Shown here piece after piece: positions 1 to 8,473 of a DNA stretch of 40,530 nucleotides; position 1 is the first letter of the stretch; every line of letters begins with the position of its first letter. The DNA comes from Synechococcus sp. AG-673-B04 (GTDB taxonomy: Bacteria > Cyanobacteriota > Cyanobacteriia > PCC-6307 > Cyanobiaceae), in the NCBI GenBank assembly GCA_003211235.1, contig QCTG01000006.1, positions 1 to 40,530 of the forward strand. The letters are read 5' to 3'. Below the pieces are notes generated by a model that was not told where the DNA came from, made no database searches, and saw only the letters and a list, made by a program, of their open reading frames with translations. A program made the position numbers and the translations under genes.

Positions 1-866
1 TCGATGCTCAAGGTCACACCTGCTGTGCGAGCTATCGCAAGCAGGTGAAGAACGGAGTTGGTCGATCCCCCCACAGCCATGATCACGCTGATCGCGTTCT
101 CGAAGGCTTCCCGGGTCAGCAGATCCAGAGGACGAATATTGGCTTTCACCGCCTTCAACAGCACCTCGGCTGAGCGAGCTGCGCTGTCGGCTTTTTCCTG
201 GTCCTCAGCAGCCATGGTGGAACTGCAAGGCAAGCTGAGCCCCATCGTTTCAATGGCAGCGCTCATGGTGTTGGCCGTGAACATGCCACCACAACTTCCA
301 GCGCCAGGGCAGGCGTTTTTCTCAACAGCGATCAGCTGCTCTTCATTAATGTTGCCGTTGGTCAGCTGACCGACGGCTTCAAAGGCGCTCACCACGGTGA
401 GATCGCAGCCGCCCAGTTTGCCCGGCTTGATCGTGCCTCCGTACACGAAGATCGCTGGGATGTTCATTCGGGCCATGGCGAGCATCGCCCCCGGCATGTT
501 CTTGTCGCAGCCCCCAACGGCCAGCACCCCATCCATGCTTTGGCCGTTGCAGGCGGTTTCGATCGCGTCGGCGATCACTTCACGGCTGACGAGGGAATAC
601 TTCATCCCCTCGGTTCCCATCGAGATTCCGTCGCTGACGGTGATGGTTCCGAACATCTGGGGCATGCCTCCCGCGTCACGGGCAGCAACTTCAGCTCGTT
701 TGGAGAGATCGTTGAGCCCGACGTTGCAGGGCGTGATCGTGCTGTAACCGTTGGCAATACCCAGAATTGGCTTGCCAAAGTCATCGTCGTCAAAGCCGAC
801 GGCACGCAGCATGGCGCGGTTTGGTGAGCGCTGAATTCCTTTGGTGACGGCGTCGGAACGAAGCAT
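1..866 (-). CDS. ilvD: Dihydroxy-acid dehydratase, N-terminal part (cut by window edge)
   Basis: The enzyme dehydrates 2,3-dihydroxy-isovalerate and 2,3-dihydroxy-3-methylvalerate in valine, isoleucine and leucine synthesis, in the cytoplasm. The reverse strand reads through [15 protein letters not shown], then [10 protein letters not shown] and [15 protein letters not shown]; the cysteines in these motifs are the Fe-S ligands of the IlvD/Edd family. Start is the ATG at 866-864 ([10 protein letters not shown]), which gives the usual short N-terminus. About 288 residues are present; the remaining roughly 270 lie beyond position 1. It is the last gene of a minus-strand run with the two upstream small genes (45 bases downstream of the 912-1190 gene), so co-transcription is likely. 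Nothing looks broken. Confidence 0.96.
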   Translation of the reverse strand, partial: MLRSDAVTKGIQRSPNRAMLRAVGFDDDDFGKPILGIANGYSTITPCNVGLNDLSKRAEVAARDAGGMPQMFGTITVSDGISMGTEGMKYSLVSREVIADAIETACNGQSMDGVLAVGGCDKNMPGAMLAMARMNIPAIFVYGGTIKPGKLGGCDLTVVSAFEAVGQLTNGNINEEQLIAVEKNACPGAGSCGGMFTANTMSAAIETMGLSLPCSSTMAAEDQEKADSAARSAEVLLKAVKANIRPLDLLTREAFENAISVIMAVGGSTNSVLHLLAIARTAGVTLSI

Positions 867-911
867 GAGCCTGGGAATTGGCCTGGGCAATCTCGCCAAC
901 CTACCGACCGC

Positions 912-1190
912 TCAGTCGTCGGATCCGAGCCGTTCCAGCTGGGCCCTCACCCGGGCAATCTCGGCATTTAATTTCTCAACACGCTCCTCCAGAAGACCGC
1001 CACCACTGGGCTCCAAAACCTCTGAACCGTCCTGCATTCGAGGGGCATGAAGCATGGCCTGATGGTGGTTGACTCGTCGGCGTCGATCCGCCTCGTTCAG
1101 CAGCCACCAAGCGAGCCCCGCGGCACCAAACAAGGCCCCGGTAACAAGAGTGGCGAATGTTCCTGAACTGCTGGGGTGGTGTTGGCTCAT
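912..1190 (-). CDS. Small single-membrane-span protein with C-terminal coiled coil
   Basis: I do not recognise this protein beyond its shape. It has about 92 residues if the second methionine (MSQHHP) is used; a start at 1199 is also possible. Residues about 12-32 are a hydrophobic segment (FATLVTGALFGAAGLAWWLL) followed by an arginine cluster, so the C-terminus is probably cytoplasmic. Residues about 60-88 show the heptad-like pattern LLEERVEKLNAEIARVRAQL expected of a short coiled coil. It lies 36 bases after the UPRT-like gene and 45 bases before ilvD, which suggests one operon. The function is unknown. Confidence 0.7.
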   Translation of the reverse strand: MSQHHPSSSGTFATLVTGALFGAAGLAWWLLNEADRRRRVNHHQAMLHAPRMQDGSEVLEPSGGGLLEERVEKLNAEIARVRAQLERLGSDD

Positions 1191-1226
1191 CGTTGGCAAC
1201 GTCTTGATGAAAATCTAGTCATGGCC

Positions 1227-1832
1227 TCAGCTTCTGATCTTCAGACGTCGCACAGGGTCACCGATACCTGGGTCGATCAGGCCCTCGCCATCGACCACTT
1301 CATCAATACAGGCCGTGTGAAGGGTGAGATCAGAGATCTCTTCCCCAAGACGCTTTAAGCCTGGGCTGGAGCAGAGAGCTGTGATCAGACGCAGACGACG
1401 GCCGTCGACACCGAGCTCCTGCAACTGGCGCAGGTGCGTGAGAATGGCCTCGCCATCAGCGATTTGATCCACAAAGAGGATCACTCCGGCATTGGCTTCG
1501 ATCGACGATGGAACTCCGTTGAGACAGAGCGACGCTCCCGGCAGCACACTGCGGGCTCCCTGCCAGAGCTCAAGACCGACAGGGAGTGTGGGAATGGCCA
1601 GGAGTGGAACTCCCGCCTCCACCACTGTTCCCTCTGTCTCGGAGAGAGGTGTGGGAACACGTTCCTTTCGATGGGGCAGCCAATCGCGAAGGGCCTCGTA
1701 GGTGAGCCAGCGCCCAAGCTCCTGCATCGCTGTGGCGTACAGCGCTGGCGGTGTGTCGCGATGGCGCAACATCGTCAACCAATGACCGATCAGGGGATGG
1801 GGTGGCACCACCACTCGCAGACTCATCGCCAT
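1227..1832 (-). CDS. Uracil phosphoribosyltransferase homologue with degenerate PRPP loop
   Basis: It resembles UPRTase (uracil + PRPP to UMP) over its full length. The N-terminus has HPLIGHWLTMLRHRDTP and RWLTYEALRDWLP, as in Upp, and the C-terminus has ACIDEVVDGEGLIDPGIGDPVRRL, like the uracil-binding region. At 201 residues it is close to the family length. The PRPP-binding loop, normally DPMLATGGS-like, reads VDQIADGEAI at about 121-130, and the upstream PILRAG-like segment is also changed, so catalysis is doubtful. A start at 1826 (MSLRVV) is equally possible. It heads the minus-strand group with the 912-1190 gene and ilvD and diverges from the pentapeptide gene at 1889. It may be a regulator or a pseudo-enzyme. 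Confidence 0.8.
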   Translation of the reverse strand: MAMSLRVVVPPHPLIGHWLTMLRHRDTPPALYATAMQELGRWLTYEALRDWLPHRKERVPTPLSETEGTVVEAGVPLLAIPTLPVGLELWQGARSVLPGASLCLNGVPSSIEANAGVILFVDQIADGEAILTHLRQLQELGVDGRRLRLITALCSSPGLKRLGEEISDLTLHTACIDEVVDGEGLIDPGIGDPVRRLKIRS

Positions 1833-1888
1833 ATCGCCTCGTTCCGACGGCAGCTGCCATAACGTGATTGTTCAAGTTACCGGCTCCG

Positions 1889-2398
1889 ATGCAGCTTGTT
1901 CTTCGCCCGGTGTCCCTGTTCACGGCGGTTCTCGTTGGTTTCTTCGCCTTGGTATGGCCTGGAACCGCTGAGGCGATCACCGCTCCTGAACTTCGGGGGC
2001 AGCGAGCCGTTCAGGAAATTACGGCTGATATGCACGGCCTCGATCTGAAGGAGAAGGAGTTTCTCAAGGCAGATCTTCGCGAGGTGAATCTCAGCGATAC
2101 CGATCTGCGAGGTGCAGTGATCAACACCTCACAGCTTCAGGGAGCCGATCTTCGCGGTGCAGACCTGTCCGATGTGGTCGGCTTCGCCAGCCGTTTCGAT
2201 GGGGCTGACCTGCGCAATGCGAATTTCACCAACGCGATGCTGATGCAAAGCCGTTTTGCTGACGCTGAGATTGAAGGCACCGACTTCACCAACGCGGTGA
2301 TGGACCTTCCCCAACAGAAAGCCCTCTGCGCAAGGGCCGATGGGGTCAATGCCGTTACAGGTATCTCAACCAGAGACAGCCTCGGCTGTCGTTCCTGA
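1889..2398 (+). CDS. Secreted (probably lumenal) pentapeptide-repeat protein
   Basis: 169 residues. The start chosen is the ATG at 1889 rather than an in-frame TTG at 1868, because it gives a clean signal peptide: positive start, hydrophobic core ([14 protein letters not shown]) and an AEA cleavage site near residue 29. The mature part has pentapeptide repeats (A[D/N]LRx type) such as [28 protein letters not shown] and GADLRNANF, which form a right-handed quadrilateral beta-helix. A C-terminal pair of cysteines (ALCARADG and DSLGCRS) could form a disulfide. Similar proteins in cyanobacteria are exported to the thylakoid lumen or periplasm; their biochemical role is unknown. The next gene starts 5 bases after the stop, so the two are probably co-transcribed. 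Confidence 0.85.
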   Translation: MQLVLRPVSLFTAVLVGFFALVWPGTAEAITAPELRGQRAVQEITADMHGLDLKEKEFLKADLREVNLSDTDLRGAVINTSQLQGADLRGADLSDVVGFASRFDGADLRNANFTNAMLMQSRFADAEIEGTDFTNAVMDLPQQKALCARADGVNAVTGISTRDSLGCRS

Positions 2399-2403
2399 AT
2401 TCA

Positions 2404-3513
2404 ATGACCAAACGCATTCCGGTCACCGTCGTCACCGGTTTTCTCGGAGCTGGCAAGACCACGGTTTTGCGGCACCTGCTCACCCACAGTGGCCAACGCC
2501 TTGCGGTGATGGTCAACGAGTTTGGAAGTGTTGGTCTCGATGGAGATCTGATCCGCAGTTGCGGTTTCTGTCCGGAGGATGAGGTTGATGGCCGACTGGT
2601 GGAGCTGAATAACGGCTGTCTTTGTTGCACTGTTCAGGACGACTTTCTGCCCACGATGCAGACATTGCTGAAACGGGCTGAAGATCTGGACGGCATCATT
2701 GTCGAGACCAGTGGACTGGCGCTGCCTCGGCCGTTGCTACAAGCCTTGGACTGGCCGGAGATCAGAAATCGCGTGCATGTGAATGGGGTTGTCACCCTGG
2801 TGGATGGTGAGGCCCTCGCGGCTGGCAGCCCAGTGGCTGACATAAAGGCTCTCGAGCGCCAGCGCGAGGAGGATCCAAGCCTTGATCACATCACCGCCAT
2901 CGACGATCTGTTTCACGATCAGCTTCAAGCAGCGGATCTGGTGTTGATCAGCCGGGCTGATCAACTAAAAGCGGATCAACTATCTGCACTTCAGAGTGAG
3001 CTGGAGCAACAGGTCAGGAAGGGAACCGCCTTTCTCCCTGTGGCACAGGGAAAGGTCGACACCTCCGTTGTGCTGGGTCTGGACCATCACCACGTTCACA
3101 CTGATGTCAAGGGGGAGGAGCATGGCCATCAGCATCACGGCCAGCACCATCACCAGGATGACGTGCACGATCATCACGATCACAGCCACGTCGACGTTGT
3201 GGGCCGTGGTGTGCAGATCGAGGCTGAGCTGGATCGAACCAGTCTGGAATCACTGCTGCCTCCACTGGTGAGCGAGCATCAGGTTCTGCGGCTCAAAGGG
3301 CGTCTCTGGATCCCGGGAAAAACATTGCCGTTGCAGATCCAAATGGTGGGTCCAAGGTTGAACAGCTGGTTTGAAGCGGCTCCAGAACGGGCATGGAAAC
3401 CTGCTGGCGGAGCTGGAGCCGATCTTGTTGTGCTGGCATTACAGAAGGGAGCAGCAGATGCGATCGAATCTGCTGTACAGAATCTGGCGCAAAACACATC
3501 GACTTCGTACTAG
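2404..3513 (+). CDS. cobW: CobW/COG0523 G3E-family GTPase with histidine-rich metal-binding stretch
   Basis: 369 residues. P-loop GFLGAGKTT at 12-20, the family-diagnostic metal motif GCLCC at 71-75, IIVETSGLA (switch region) and SRADQL (guanine-specificity position). A loop at about 220-255 is very rich in histidine ([19 protein letters not shown]), followed by the CobW C-terminal domain. Family members are GTP-dependent metallochaperones that insert Co2+ or Zn2+ into target proteins; the [21 protein letters not shown] form resembles the CobW subgroup linked to cobalamin synthesis. The His-rich loop shows metal binding but not which metal. It follows the lumenal pentapeptide gene by 5 bases. 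The CobW versus zinc-chaperone assignment is uncertain. Confidence 0.9.
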   Translation: MTKRIPVTVVTGFLGAGKTTVLRHLLTHSGQRLAVMVNEFGSVGLDGDLIRSCGFCPEDEVDGRLVELNNGCLCCTVQDDFLPTMQTLLKRAEDLDGIIVETSGLALPRPLLQALDWPEIRNRVHVNGVVTLVDGEALAAGSPVADIKALERQREEDPSLDHITAIDDLFHDQLQAADLVLISRADQLKADQLSALQSELEQQVRKGTAFLPVAQGKVDTSVVLGLDHHHVHTDVKGEEHGHQHHGQHHHQDDVHDHHDHSHVDVVGRGVQIEAELDRTSLESLLPPLVSEHQVLRLKGRLWIPGKTLPLQIQMVGPRLNSWFEAAPERAWKPAGGAGADLVVLALQKGAADAIESAVQNLAQNTSTSY

Positions 3514-3687
3514 TGGAAATCTGAGGCGACGGATTGGATCATGCACTGAGAAAAATCCCAGACAAACCCCATCAACTTTTAAACAACAGGAAGAGCGATC
3601 AACCTCATAATAAAAAGCCTTGTCACCACATGCATTCAAGCAATGACTGCGCAATCAAGAGAGTAACTGTAAAATACGAAATCAGAT

Positions 3688-3915
3688 GTGAATCCAATGC
3701 TCAGCAAGTTTCCCGCGCTCCGAAGAATCGGAATTTATACCATACTAAGCTACATCGCATTGGTCATTGTCAACAACAGTGGCTACAAGCTTGAAAACAT
3801 GTGGCTCATTTACGCCCCAATGTTTGCTGCTGTCTATGTCTTCTCAAGATGGGTTGACAGCAAGCTTCCTGCTGATTCAACAAAAGATCAAAAGAAGCAA
3901 AACGACGAAAATTGA
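3688..3915 (+). CDS. Small two-helix membrane protein
   Basis: 75 residues if the GTG at 3688 is used, 72 from the ATG at 3697. Two hydrophobic segments are visible (IGIYTILSYIALVIV and MWLIYAPMFAAVYVF), then a charged tail KLPADSTKDQKKQNDEN, the usual composition of a small cyanobacterial inner- or thylakoid-membrane protein. I do not recognise a family. It stands alone in an AT-rich region about 170 bases after cobW. A minus-strand ORF (3806-4105) overlaps its 3' half, but this frame has the more protein-like composition. Confidence 0.6.
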   Translation: MNPMLSKFPALRRIGIYTILSYIALVIVNNSGYKLENMWLIYAPMFAAVYVFSRWVDSKLPADSTKDQKKQNDEN

Positions 3916-4135
3916 CCAGGAAGGCAGCAAGAAGAGCACAAAAATAAATCTCATGCCAATCTTGTCTTGCTCTTAGCGATATTATTACCCAATCTACATT
4001 TTCTAGAGAGAAGCGAAACAAGCCAGAAAAATCACTATCAAACAAAGGCTCTGCGCAACAAGACAGGAATACTTCAAGAACAGCAAAATCTCCCTTGGCT
4101 GCCATAGAATTAATGCTGCCATAATTATTTCTTCC

Positions 4136-4297
4136 TTGAAACGGCTCCTAATCGTCCATAACCTCAAAACAGGGCAGGACATTATTCATGAATTCTGCGA
4201 TATGGACTTTGCCTTTGAGCTGGTAGAAGGCAGCCCCGAGCCTGATATCAATGGAGACCTTGACGTGGAATCCAGGCTATTTTATCGACTTGACTGA
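4136..4297 (+). CDS. Small acidic protein, about 53 residues, start uncertain
   Basis: An open frame beginning at TTG 4136 (LKRLLIVHNLKTGQDIIHEF) and ending in TGA at 4295-4297. The composition is convincingly protein-like, with the acidic stretch EGSPEPDINGDLDVESR near the C-terminus. No good ribosome binding site is visible, and the frame stays open upstream without an ATG, so the start is a guess. There is no recognised family. It may be a small conserved picocyanobacterial protein or a fragment of a longer gene. Confidence 0.45.
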   Translation: MKRLLIVHNLKTGQDIIHEFCDMDFAFELVEGSPEPDINGDLDVESRLFYRLD

Positions 4298-4611
4298 CCT
4301 TAACGGCATGCAAACGACACCATCACACTTAAAACAAACACCTTGTCATTCAGCCCTGGCCACCAGTCATTTAATCGACCCTGAAGTTGCTGAATAATTT
4401 TTGCAAGACGCACAAAGAGATTCACAAGAATCATGCATGCCCTGAAGCAATCAAGAACGCAATAAATATCACACCAGACAAATATCTTACCCCTAAGACA
4501 ATGACTTTTAAAAGGATTATCTACGCAAGTTGCAAACGATCAGGCCTACGATTAAAAGTCCACGACTCCAGATGCTTATACTTCAAGTTAATTACAGATT
4601 CAGCAATCAGA
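4298..4611. other. Gene-free AT-rich stretch
   Basis: No convincing gene. The frame of the downstream lipoprotein is open upstream to 4387, but that extension is rich in K, N, H and C without domain character, and the lipoprotein signal begins only at 4612. I see no strong hairpin or terminator. Confidence 0.5.
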
Positions 4612-4884
4612 ATGAAAGGTCTTGTCCCAATTTGCCTGTTAAGCATTGCCTTGATCTCCTGCGGTCAAACTGACAACAAAACTGATTGTGCTCGCCTCCT
4701 GACGATCCGGAAAAACTCAAACTCTGACCAGAAAATCACAGCGAGTGAATTACGAATGGAGCTTTCAAAACGCATAAAACTGTCACCAAAACAAGTTGAT
4801 CTTTTTTGCATTCATTATCTAGGCAAGACATCTGTAGTACGCCGACTACCCCCAAAGAAAACATCTAAATCCCTGCAAACATAA
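4612..4884 (+). CDS. Small putative lipoprotein
   Basis: 90 residues from the ATG at 4612. The N-terminus MKGLVPICLLSIALISCG is a classic lipoprotein signal with lipobox LISC, so the mature protein should start at Cys17 and be lipid-anchored. The mature part is short, polar and basic (ITASELRMELSKRIKLSPKQ), with two further cysteines (TDCAR, DLFCIH) that could pair. There is no recognised family. The frame extends 75 codons upstream, but using the internal ATG is the only way to place the signal sequence at the N-terminus. Confidence 0.6.
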   Translation: MKGLVPICLLSIALISCGQTDNKTDCARLLTIRKNSNSDQKITASELRMELSKRIKLSPKQVDLFCIHYLGKTSVVRRLPPKKTSKSLQT

Positions 4885-5040
4885 TTTCCCTGAATCGGGA
4901 AATAATTGATCAACTAAGAACTGAAGCCTGCGAATAGATACTGCATGGAAACCGTAAAATTGAATCACAAAATTCTAGAAACTAATGGAATCAGTTCCTA
5001 ACAGAAATCAGAGACCACTTTAAGCCTAAAAATGGTGGTT

Positions 5041-5229
5041 CTACCGAAAAACTTTAGAGATTGGCTCTTCCTTAAATCGATAATCATTCATAAGGCCACC
5101 CAGGATCATATGCACAAAACGATCATCAGCTCCAGTCTCTTTTTGAAAATCTTGCAACAACTTAGAAACTGAATCAACTAATTCAGGAATCTCATTCTTC
5201 AACTGGGCTTTGCTTGGATGATAAACCAA
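5041..5229 (-). CDS. Small hypothetical protein
   Basis: 62 residues, mainly helical and acidic/polar (LKNEIPELVDSVSKLLQDF, VHMILGGLMNDYRF). No signal or membrane segment. The composition suggests a real protein. No family recognised; neighbours give no hint. Confidence 0.5.
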   Translation of the reverse strand: MVYHPSKAQLKNEIPELVDSVSKLLQDFQKETGADDRFVHMILGGLMNDYRFKEEPISKVFR

Positions 5230-5528
5230 AACTGTTCCTCATTGTATTCAACCTATTCCATGAGGGACGTTGATGTGGCTTCGTCTTGGTGTCAGCACAC
5301 TGTCCTGTAGAAAATTGGCATAGGGCTTTGAATCCAAATATTGATTCCGAAAACCCTGCAGCTATTCGGGGTCGCCGATTCATCCTTACTAAAAAGGTCG
5401 TCAATCCAGATATCCGACCAAGAAATCAAGCTTGTTGTTTGAACGAGCTAGGACCAAATGGGTTGCTTTGAAGATTGATGCTGGGTGGTGTGGTGACCGG
5501 GTCTCCAGCCATGAAGTCCCTCTGGACA
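5230..5528. other. Intergenic stretch without a convincing gene
   Basis: Several 60-110 codon frames on both strands overlap each other here (for example 5286-5471 plus and 5192-5404 minus). None has a clear start signal, domain or membrane pattern. I leave it as non-coding. Confidence 0.4.
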
Positions 5529-6398
5529 TCAAAGGGCTGTTGACGTGGTCAAGGCAACACCAGCCACCGCAAGCAAAGCGGCCGCAATCCCGCGGGGTTG
5601 AATCGGATCTCCTTCAAAGCGGCCGATCAGTAAAGCCATCACTGGAGCTGTCCCCATCAGCGTCACACCCGGTCCAACAGCCATTTGTTGAAACACAAAC
5701 TGCTGCAACACAATCCCGAGATTGGTTCCGAGCACCGTTGCGACGATCATTCGAACACCGAGGGGGCTGATCCAGTTCTGAATGGATTCATTGTTCAGTC
5801 GCAACCAGGGAAGGAGTCCAACCCAGCCCCCACACAGTCGCACCGAAGCTGTTTGCAAAGGAGTCAGTGCATTGCTGATCAGAACCTCTCGGGCCAGAAA
5901 GGCACCCCCAAGACCACTGACGACCGCCAGCAGCGCCAGAACCAAACCAGCACCATCTCGCCCCATGGCATCTGATGGGCCGGCGACCAGAACGACAGCG
6001 CTAGTGACCATGGCCGCACCGATCCAGGCTTGCGGTGCAAGAACCTCACCCATCAGCACCACGCTGCCAAGACTGGCCAGCACTGGAGCGATGGCTTCCA
6101 CCGTGAGAGTTCGGCGCGTGCCCAGCATGCGCAGGGCTGCCAGATAAAAGCTGTCGCCCGCTGCAATCCCTACAACTCCGCTGAGCAGAAGCAACCCGAC
6201 TGCTGAACCATTGCTCCCCCAGGGGAAGGTCAGCAAGACCGGTAAAAAAATGAGGCTGGCCATGCCGTTTTTCACGGCATTGAGGGCCAGAGCTGATCCC
6301 TGGTTCGACAGGGAGCGCCAAAGTCCACTGGCCAGAGTCCATGCCAATGCAGCGCCAAGGGCCGCGAAATGCCCCGTCATCGATGAATCAGCAGACAT
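5529..6398 (-). CDS. EamA/DMT-family membrane transporter
   Basis: 289 residues from the ATG at 6398 (MSADSSMTGH); MTGH at 6380 and an upstream start at 6425 are alternatives. Ten hydrophobic segments in two homologous halves, each ending in the EamA hallmark (GVVGIAAGDSFYLAALRMLG in the first half; GTAPVMALLIGRFEGDPIQPRGIAAALL in the second). DMT-superfamily members export or import small metabolites across the inner membrane; the substrate cannot be told from sequence. The gene diverges from the DUF389 gene with little or no spacer: its start region and the possible upstream starts of the plus-strand gene overlap around 6397-6418. Confidence 0.85.
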   Translation of the reverse strand: MSADSSMTGHFAALGAALAWTLASGLWRSLSNQGSALALNAVKNGMASLIFLPVLLTFPWGSNGSAVGLLLLSGVVGIAAGDSFYLAALRMLGTRRTLTVEAIAPVLASLGSVVLMGEVLAPQAWIGAAMVTSAVVLVAGPSDAMGRDGAGLVLALLAVVSGLGGAFLAREVLISNALTPLQTASVRLCGGWVGLLPWLRLNNESIQNWISPLGVRMIVATVLGTNLGIVLQQFVFQQMAVGPGVTLMGTAPVMALLIGRFEGDPIQPRGIAAALLAVAGVALTTSTAL

Positions 6399-6417
6399 GG
6401 CACAGCATGTCGCGATG

Positions 6418-7557
6418 ATGGCCAATCCAATCCTGAGGTTCGTCGAGACGTTCTCCGGCCACTGGACGATGAACCTTGAGACGAAGGTTCCTCGGATTGA
6501 GCTTTACGAGAAGCGCATTGCTTCTTCAAAGCCTTCCCTGGGCTTTTTTGTGCTGCTCGTCTGTTCGGCAGTCATCGCCACCTTGGGGTTGATCTCCAAC
6601 AGCGCTGCTGTGGTGATAGGAGCCGTGATTGTCGCTCCCTTGATGGACCCGATCCTCAGCCTTGCCTTTGGTCTGGCGGTGAGCGACGACAAGTTAATTC
6701 GCCGTTCGACAGTGACGGTGACGTTTGGCGTGGCGGCGGTGGTCGGAACGGCTTCCCTGCTAAGCCTGATGCTTGGAATCAGCAACGTGCAATCGGAAAT
6801 CATCGGCCGGACGTTGCCCAATCTGATTGATCTGGGTATTGCCGTGGCTGCGGCGGTAGCTGGGTCATTTTCGATGACCCGTGAGCGCCTTTCCAACTCC
6901 ATTGCGGGTGTGGCCATCGCCGTCGCTCTGGTGCCACCGCTGTGTGTGAGTGGGATCGGGCTGACGCTGGGCTCGGACATGACCGCTGTATTTGGTCGCG
7001 GCACCGTGGCCGGTTTGACCAATCAGATCGCAGAGGGTTCCTTTCTTCTGTTCCTCGCCAACCTGACTGGCATCGCAGTGGCCAGTTTGTTGGTCTTTCT
7101 GATTCAGCGTTATGGCTCCGTGAGCCGTTGCTGGCGCAATCTGGTCGTGTGGATGGGTTTGCTTGGGCTGCTTTGCATCCCTCTGGGATCGTCACTTCAT
7201 GACTTCAGCGTTCGGCAATACCTGGAAGCTGAATTCGGAAAAATCAAGGCCGGACAGATCAAGCGTCTCAAGGTGGCTGAGAAGAACCCGCGATTGTGGA
7301 GTCGCGTTCGCTTGCTTTACAGCAATGTTCGGGTGAATGACAACGTTACCAATGTCGATTTAGTGCTCAATGCACCGGAAGATCTTCTCGATCAGGCAGC
7401 AATCACATCCATGCAGCAAAACCTTCTGAAGCGTTCGCGTCAGTTAGGGGTTGACGACATCGACTTCAACATCAGCATTGTTCCGAATCGGGTCTACAGG
7501 TTCGAGATGAATACGGATCTCAAGAGTTCAGCACTGATTCAATCCGCTCTTGGCTGA
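6418..7557 (+). CDS. DUF389 family membrane protein
   Basis: About 379 residues from ATG 6418 (MANPILRF); ATG 6415 or 6397 are possible and the frame is open back to 6211. The DUF389 core is visible: SSKPSLGFFVLLVCSAVIATLG, then SAAVVIGAVIVAPLMDPIL and ALVPPLCVSGIGL, with about six membrane segments (residues 40-270). A soluble C-terminal region of about 110 residues follows (LKVAEKNPRLWSRVRLLYSN onward). The biochemical function of DUF389 is not established. Its 3' end overlaps the convergent SDR gene by 38 bases (7520-7557), so the two mRNAs are antisense there. Confidence 0.85.
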   Translation: MANPILRFVETFSGHWTMNLETKVPRIELYEKRIASSKPSLGFFVLLVCSAVIATLGLISNSAAVVIGAVIVAPLMDPILSLAFGLAVSDDKLIRRSTVTVTFGVAAVVGTASLLSLMLGISNVQSEIIGRTLPNLIDLGIAVAAAVAGSFSMTRERLSNSIAGVAIAVALVPPLCVSGIGLTLGSDMTAVFGRGTVAGLTNQIAEGSFLLFLANLTGIAVASLLVFLIQRYGSVSRCWRNLVVWMGLLGLLCIPLGSSLHDFSVRQYLEAEFGKIKAGQIKRLKVAEKNPRLWSRVRLLYSNVRVNDNVTNVDLVLNAPEDLLDQAAITSMQQNLLKRSRQLGVDDIDFNISIVPNRVYRFEMNTDLKSSALIQSALG

Positions 7558-8473
7558 GGGTCCACAGTCTCGCAGCCTTCAGAGAGTCGCTGGCTTCAGC
7601 GGATGGCTCCGTCTGTTCAAACCGGTGCAGCCCAGGCTTCACCAGCGTGTTGCTCCAGTAGCGGAAGCCACAATCTCCATGCTCCAAAACCAGTTGAACC
7701 AGACGCTCTCCTGCATTGTCGACCGATTCGGTGATCCGCAGAAGATCCCTGGCCACGAAACCGAAGAGTGCTTGGCCGAGTGGATTGGCCCGACGGCTTT
7801 CCCTGAAGAAACCGCCTGATGCGCGGGGAATCACAAGACCAGGACTCCAGCTGATGACAGGGAGCTCCGGATGCAGGTTGGCTGTATGGAGGCCCATCAG
7901 CATGTTGCAGAGCTTGCTGTCTTTGTAAGCCTTGTCTGCATCAAAGCGGCTGTTGCCATCCAGCATCGGCGCAGGCGTGGTGCTGTTCAGCCCGCTGAGG
8001 TCACCCAGGCTGGCGGGGCGACCAACCCGGCCACCGCCGCTGGCGGGGTTATGAACCTCCGATGCCGTGATCACCAGGCGTGGGCTGGTGGATTGCAGCA
8101 ACATCGGCAACAGCCGCATCAGCAGAAGCTGATGCGCGAGATGATTCACGGCCACCGTGAGCTCGAATCCCTGAGGGGTCCAGCGAGGCTGCTTGCAACC
8201 GGCGTATTGCAGACCGGCATTGAGCACTAAGCCATCAAGAGGTTCCGCACGACTTTGAATAGTGCTGCAGAGCTGATCAACCGAAGCCAGATCTGCAAGA
8301 TCCGCCAGCAACACCGTCGTTTGGGGCGCGACCCAATCCAGGGCCTCCCGGGCGCGTTCCTGGCTTCGGCAGATCAGTGTGAGTCTGTGGCCGGCCCGCT
8401 CCAACCGTTGAGCCGCGACACGGCCGATGCCGCTGCTGGCGCCAGTGATCAGCAGATGTTGGCCGTTAGTCAT
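7520..8473 (-). CDS. Short-chain dehydrogenase related to light-dependent protochlorophyllide reductase
   Basis: 317 residues. Rossmann motif TGASSGIG at 10-17, NAG at 85-87 and active-site YKDSK (Tyr183, Lys187). The context KAYKDSKLCNML, the loop PASLGDLSGLN and the C-terminus EASDSLKAARLWTLSQ match the LPOR subfamily rather than generic SDRs. At the place where LPOR has the catalytic cysteine (YPGCVADT region), this protein reads SPGLVIP (209-215), so that Cys is replaced by Leu. It is therefore probably a reductase on another substrate, not chlorophyll synthesis itself. Its ATG overlaps the stop of the upstream SdiA-regulated-like gene by 8 bases, so the two are translated together. Confidence 0.85.
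   Translation of the reverse strand: MTNGQHLLITGASSGIGRVAAQRLERAGHRLTLICRSQERAREALDWVAPQTTVLLADLADLASVDQLCSTIQSRAEPLDGLVLNAGLQYAGCKQPRWTPQGFELTVAVNHLAHQLLLMRLLPMLLQSTSPRLVITASEVHNPASGGGRVGRPASLGDLSGLNSTTPAPMLDGNSRFDADKAYKDSKLCNMLMGLHTANLHPELPVISWSPGLVIPRASGGFFRESRRANPLGQALFGFVARDLLRITESVDNAGERLVQLVLEHGDCGFRYWSNTLVKPGLHRFEQTEPSAEASDSLKAARLWTLSQERIESVLNS

Noticed and set aside
3806-4105. A 99-codon minus-strand ORF with hydrophobic stretches
   Set aside because: It overlaps the better-composed plus-strand membrane-protein gene (3688-3915) and has a long Cys/Gln/Arg-rich end without domain character.
4387-4611. N-terminal extension of the lipoprotein frame
   Set aside because: The lipoprotein signal with lipobox begins only at 4612 and would otherwise be internal.
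6211-6417. Longer start for the DUF389 gene
   Set aside because: The upstream part runs antisense through the start of the EamA gene and lacks membrane or domain character; the cluster of ATGs at 6397-6418 is better.
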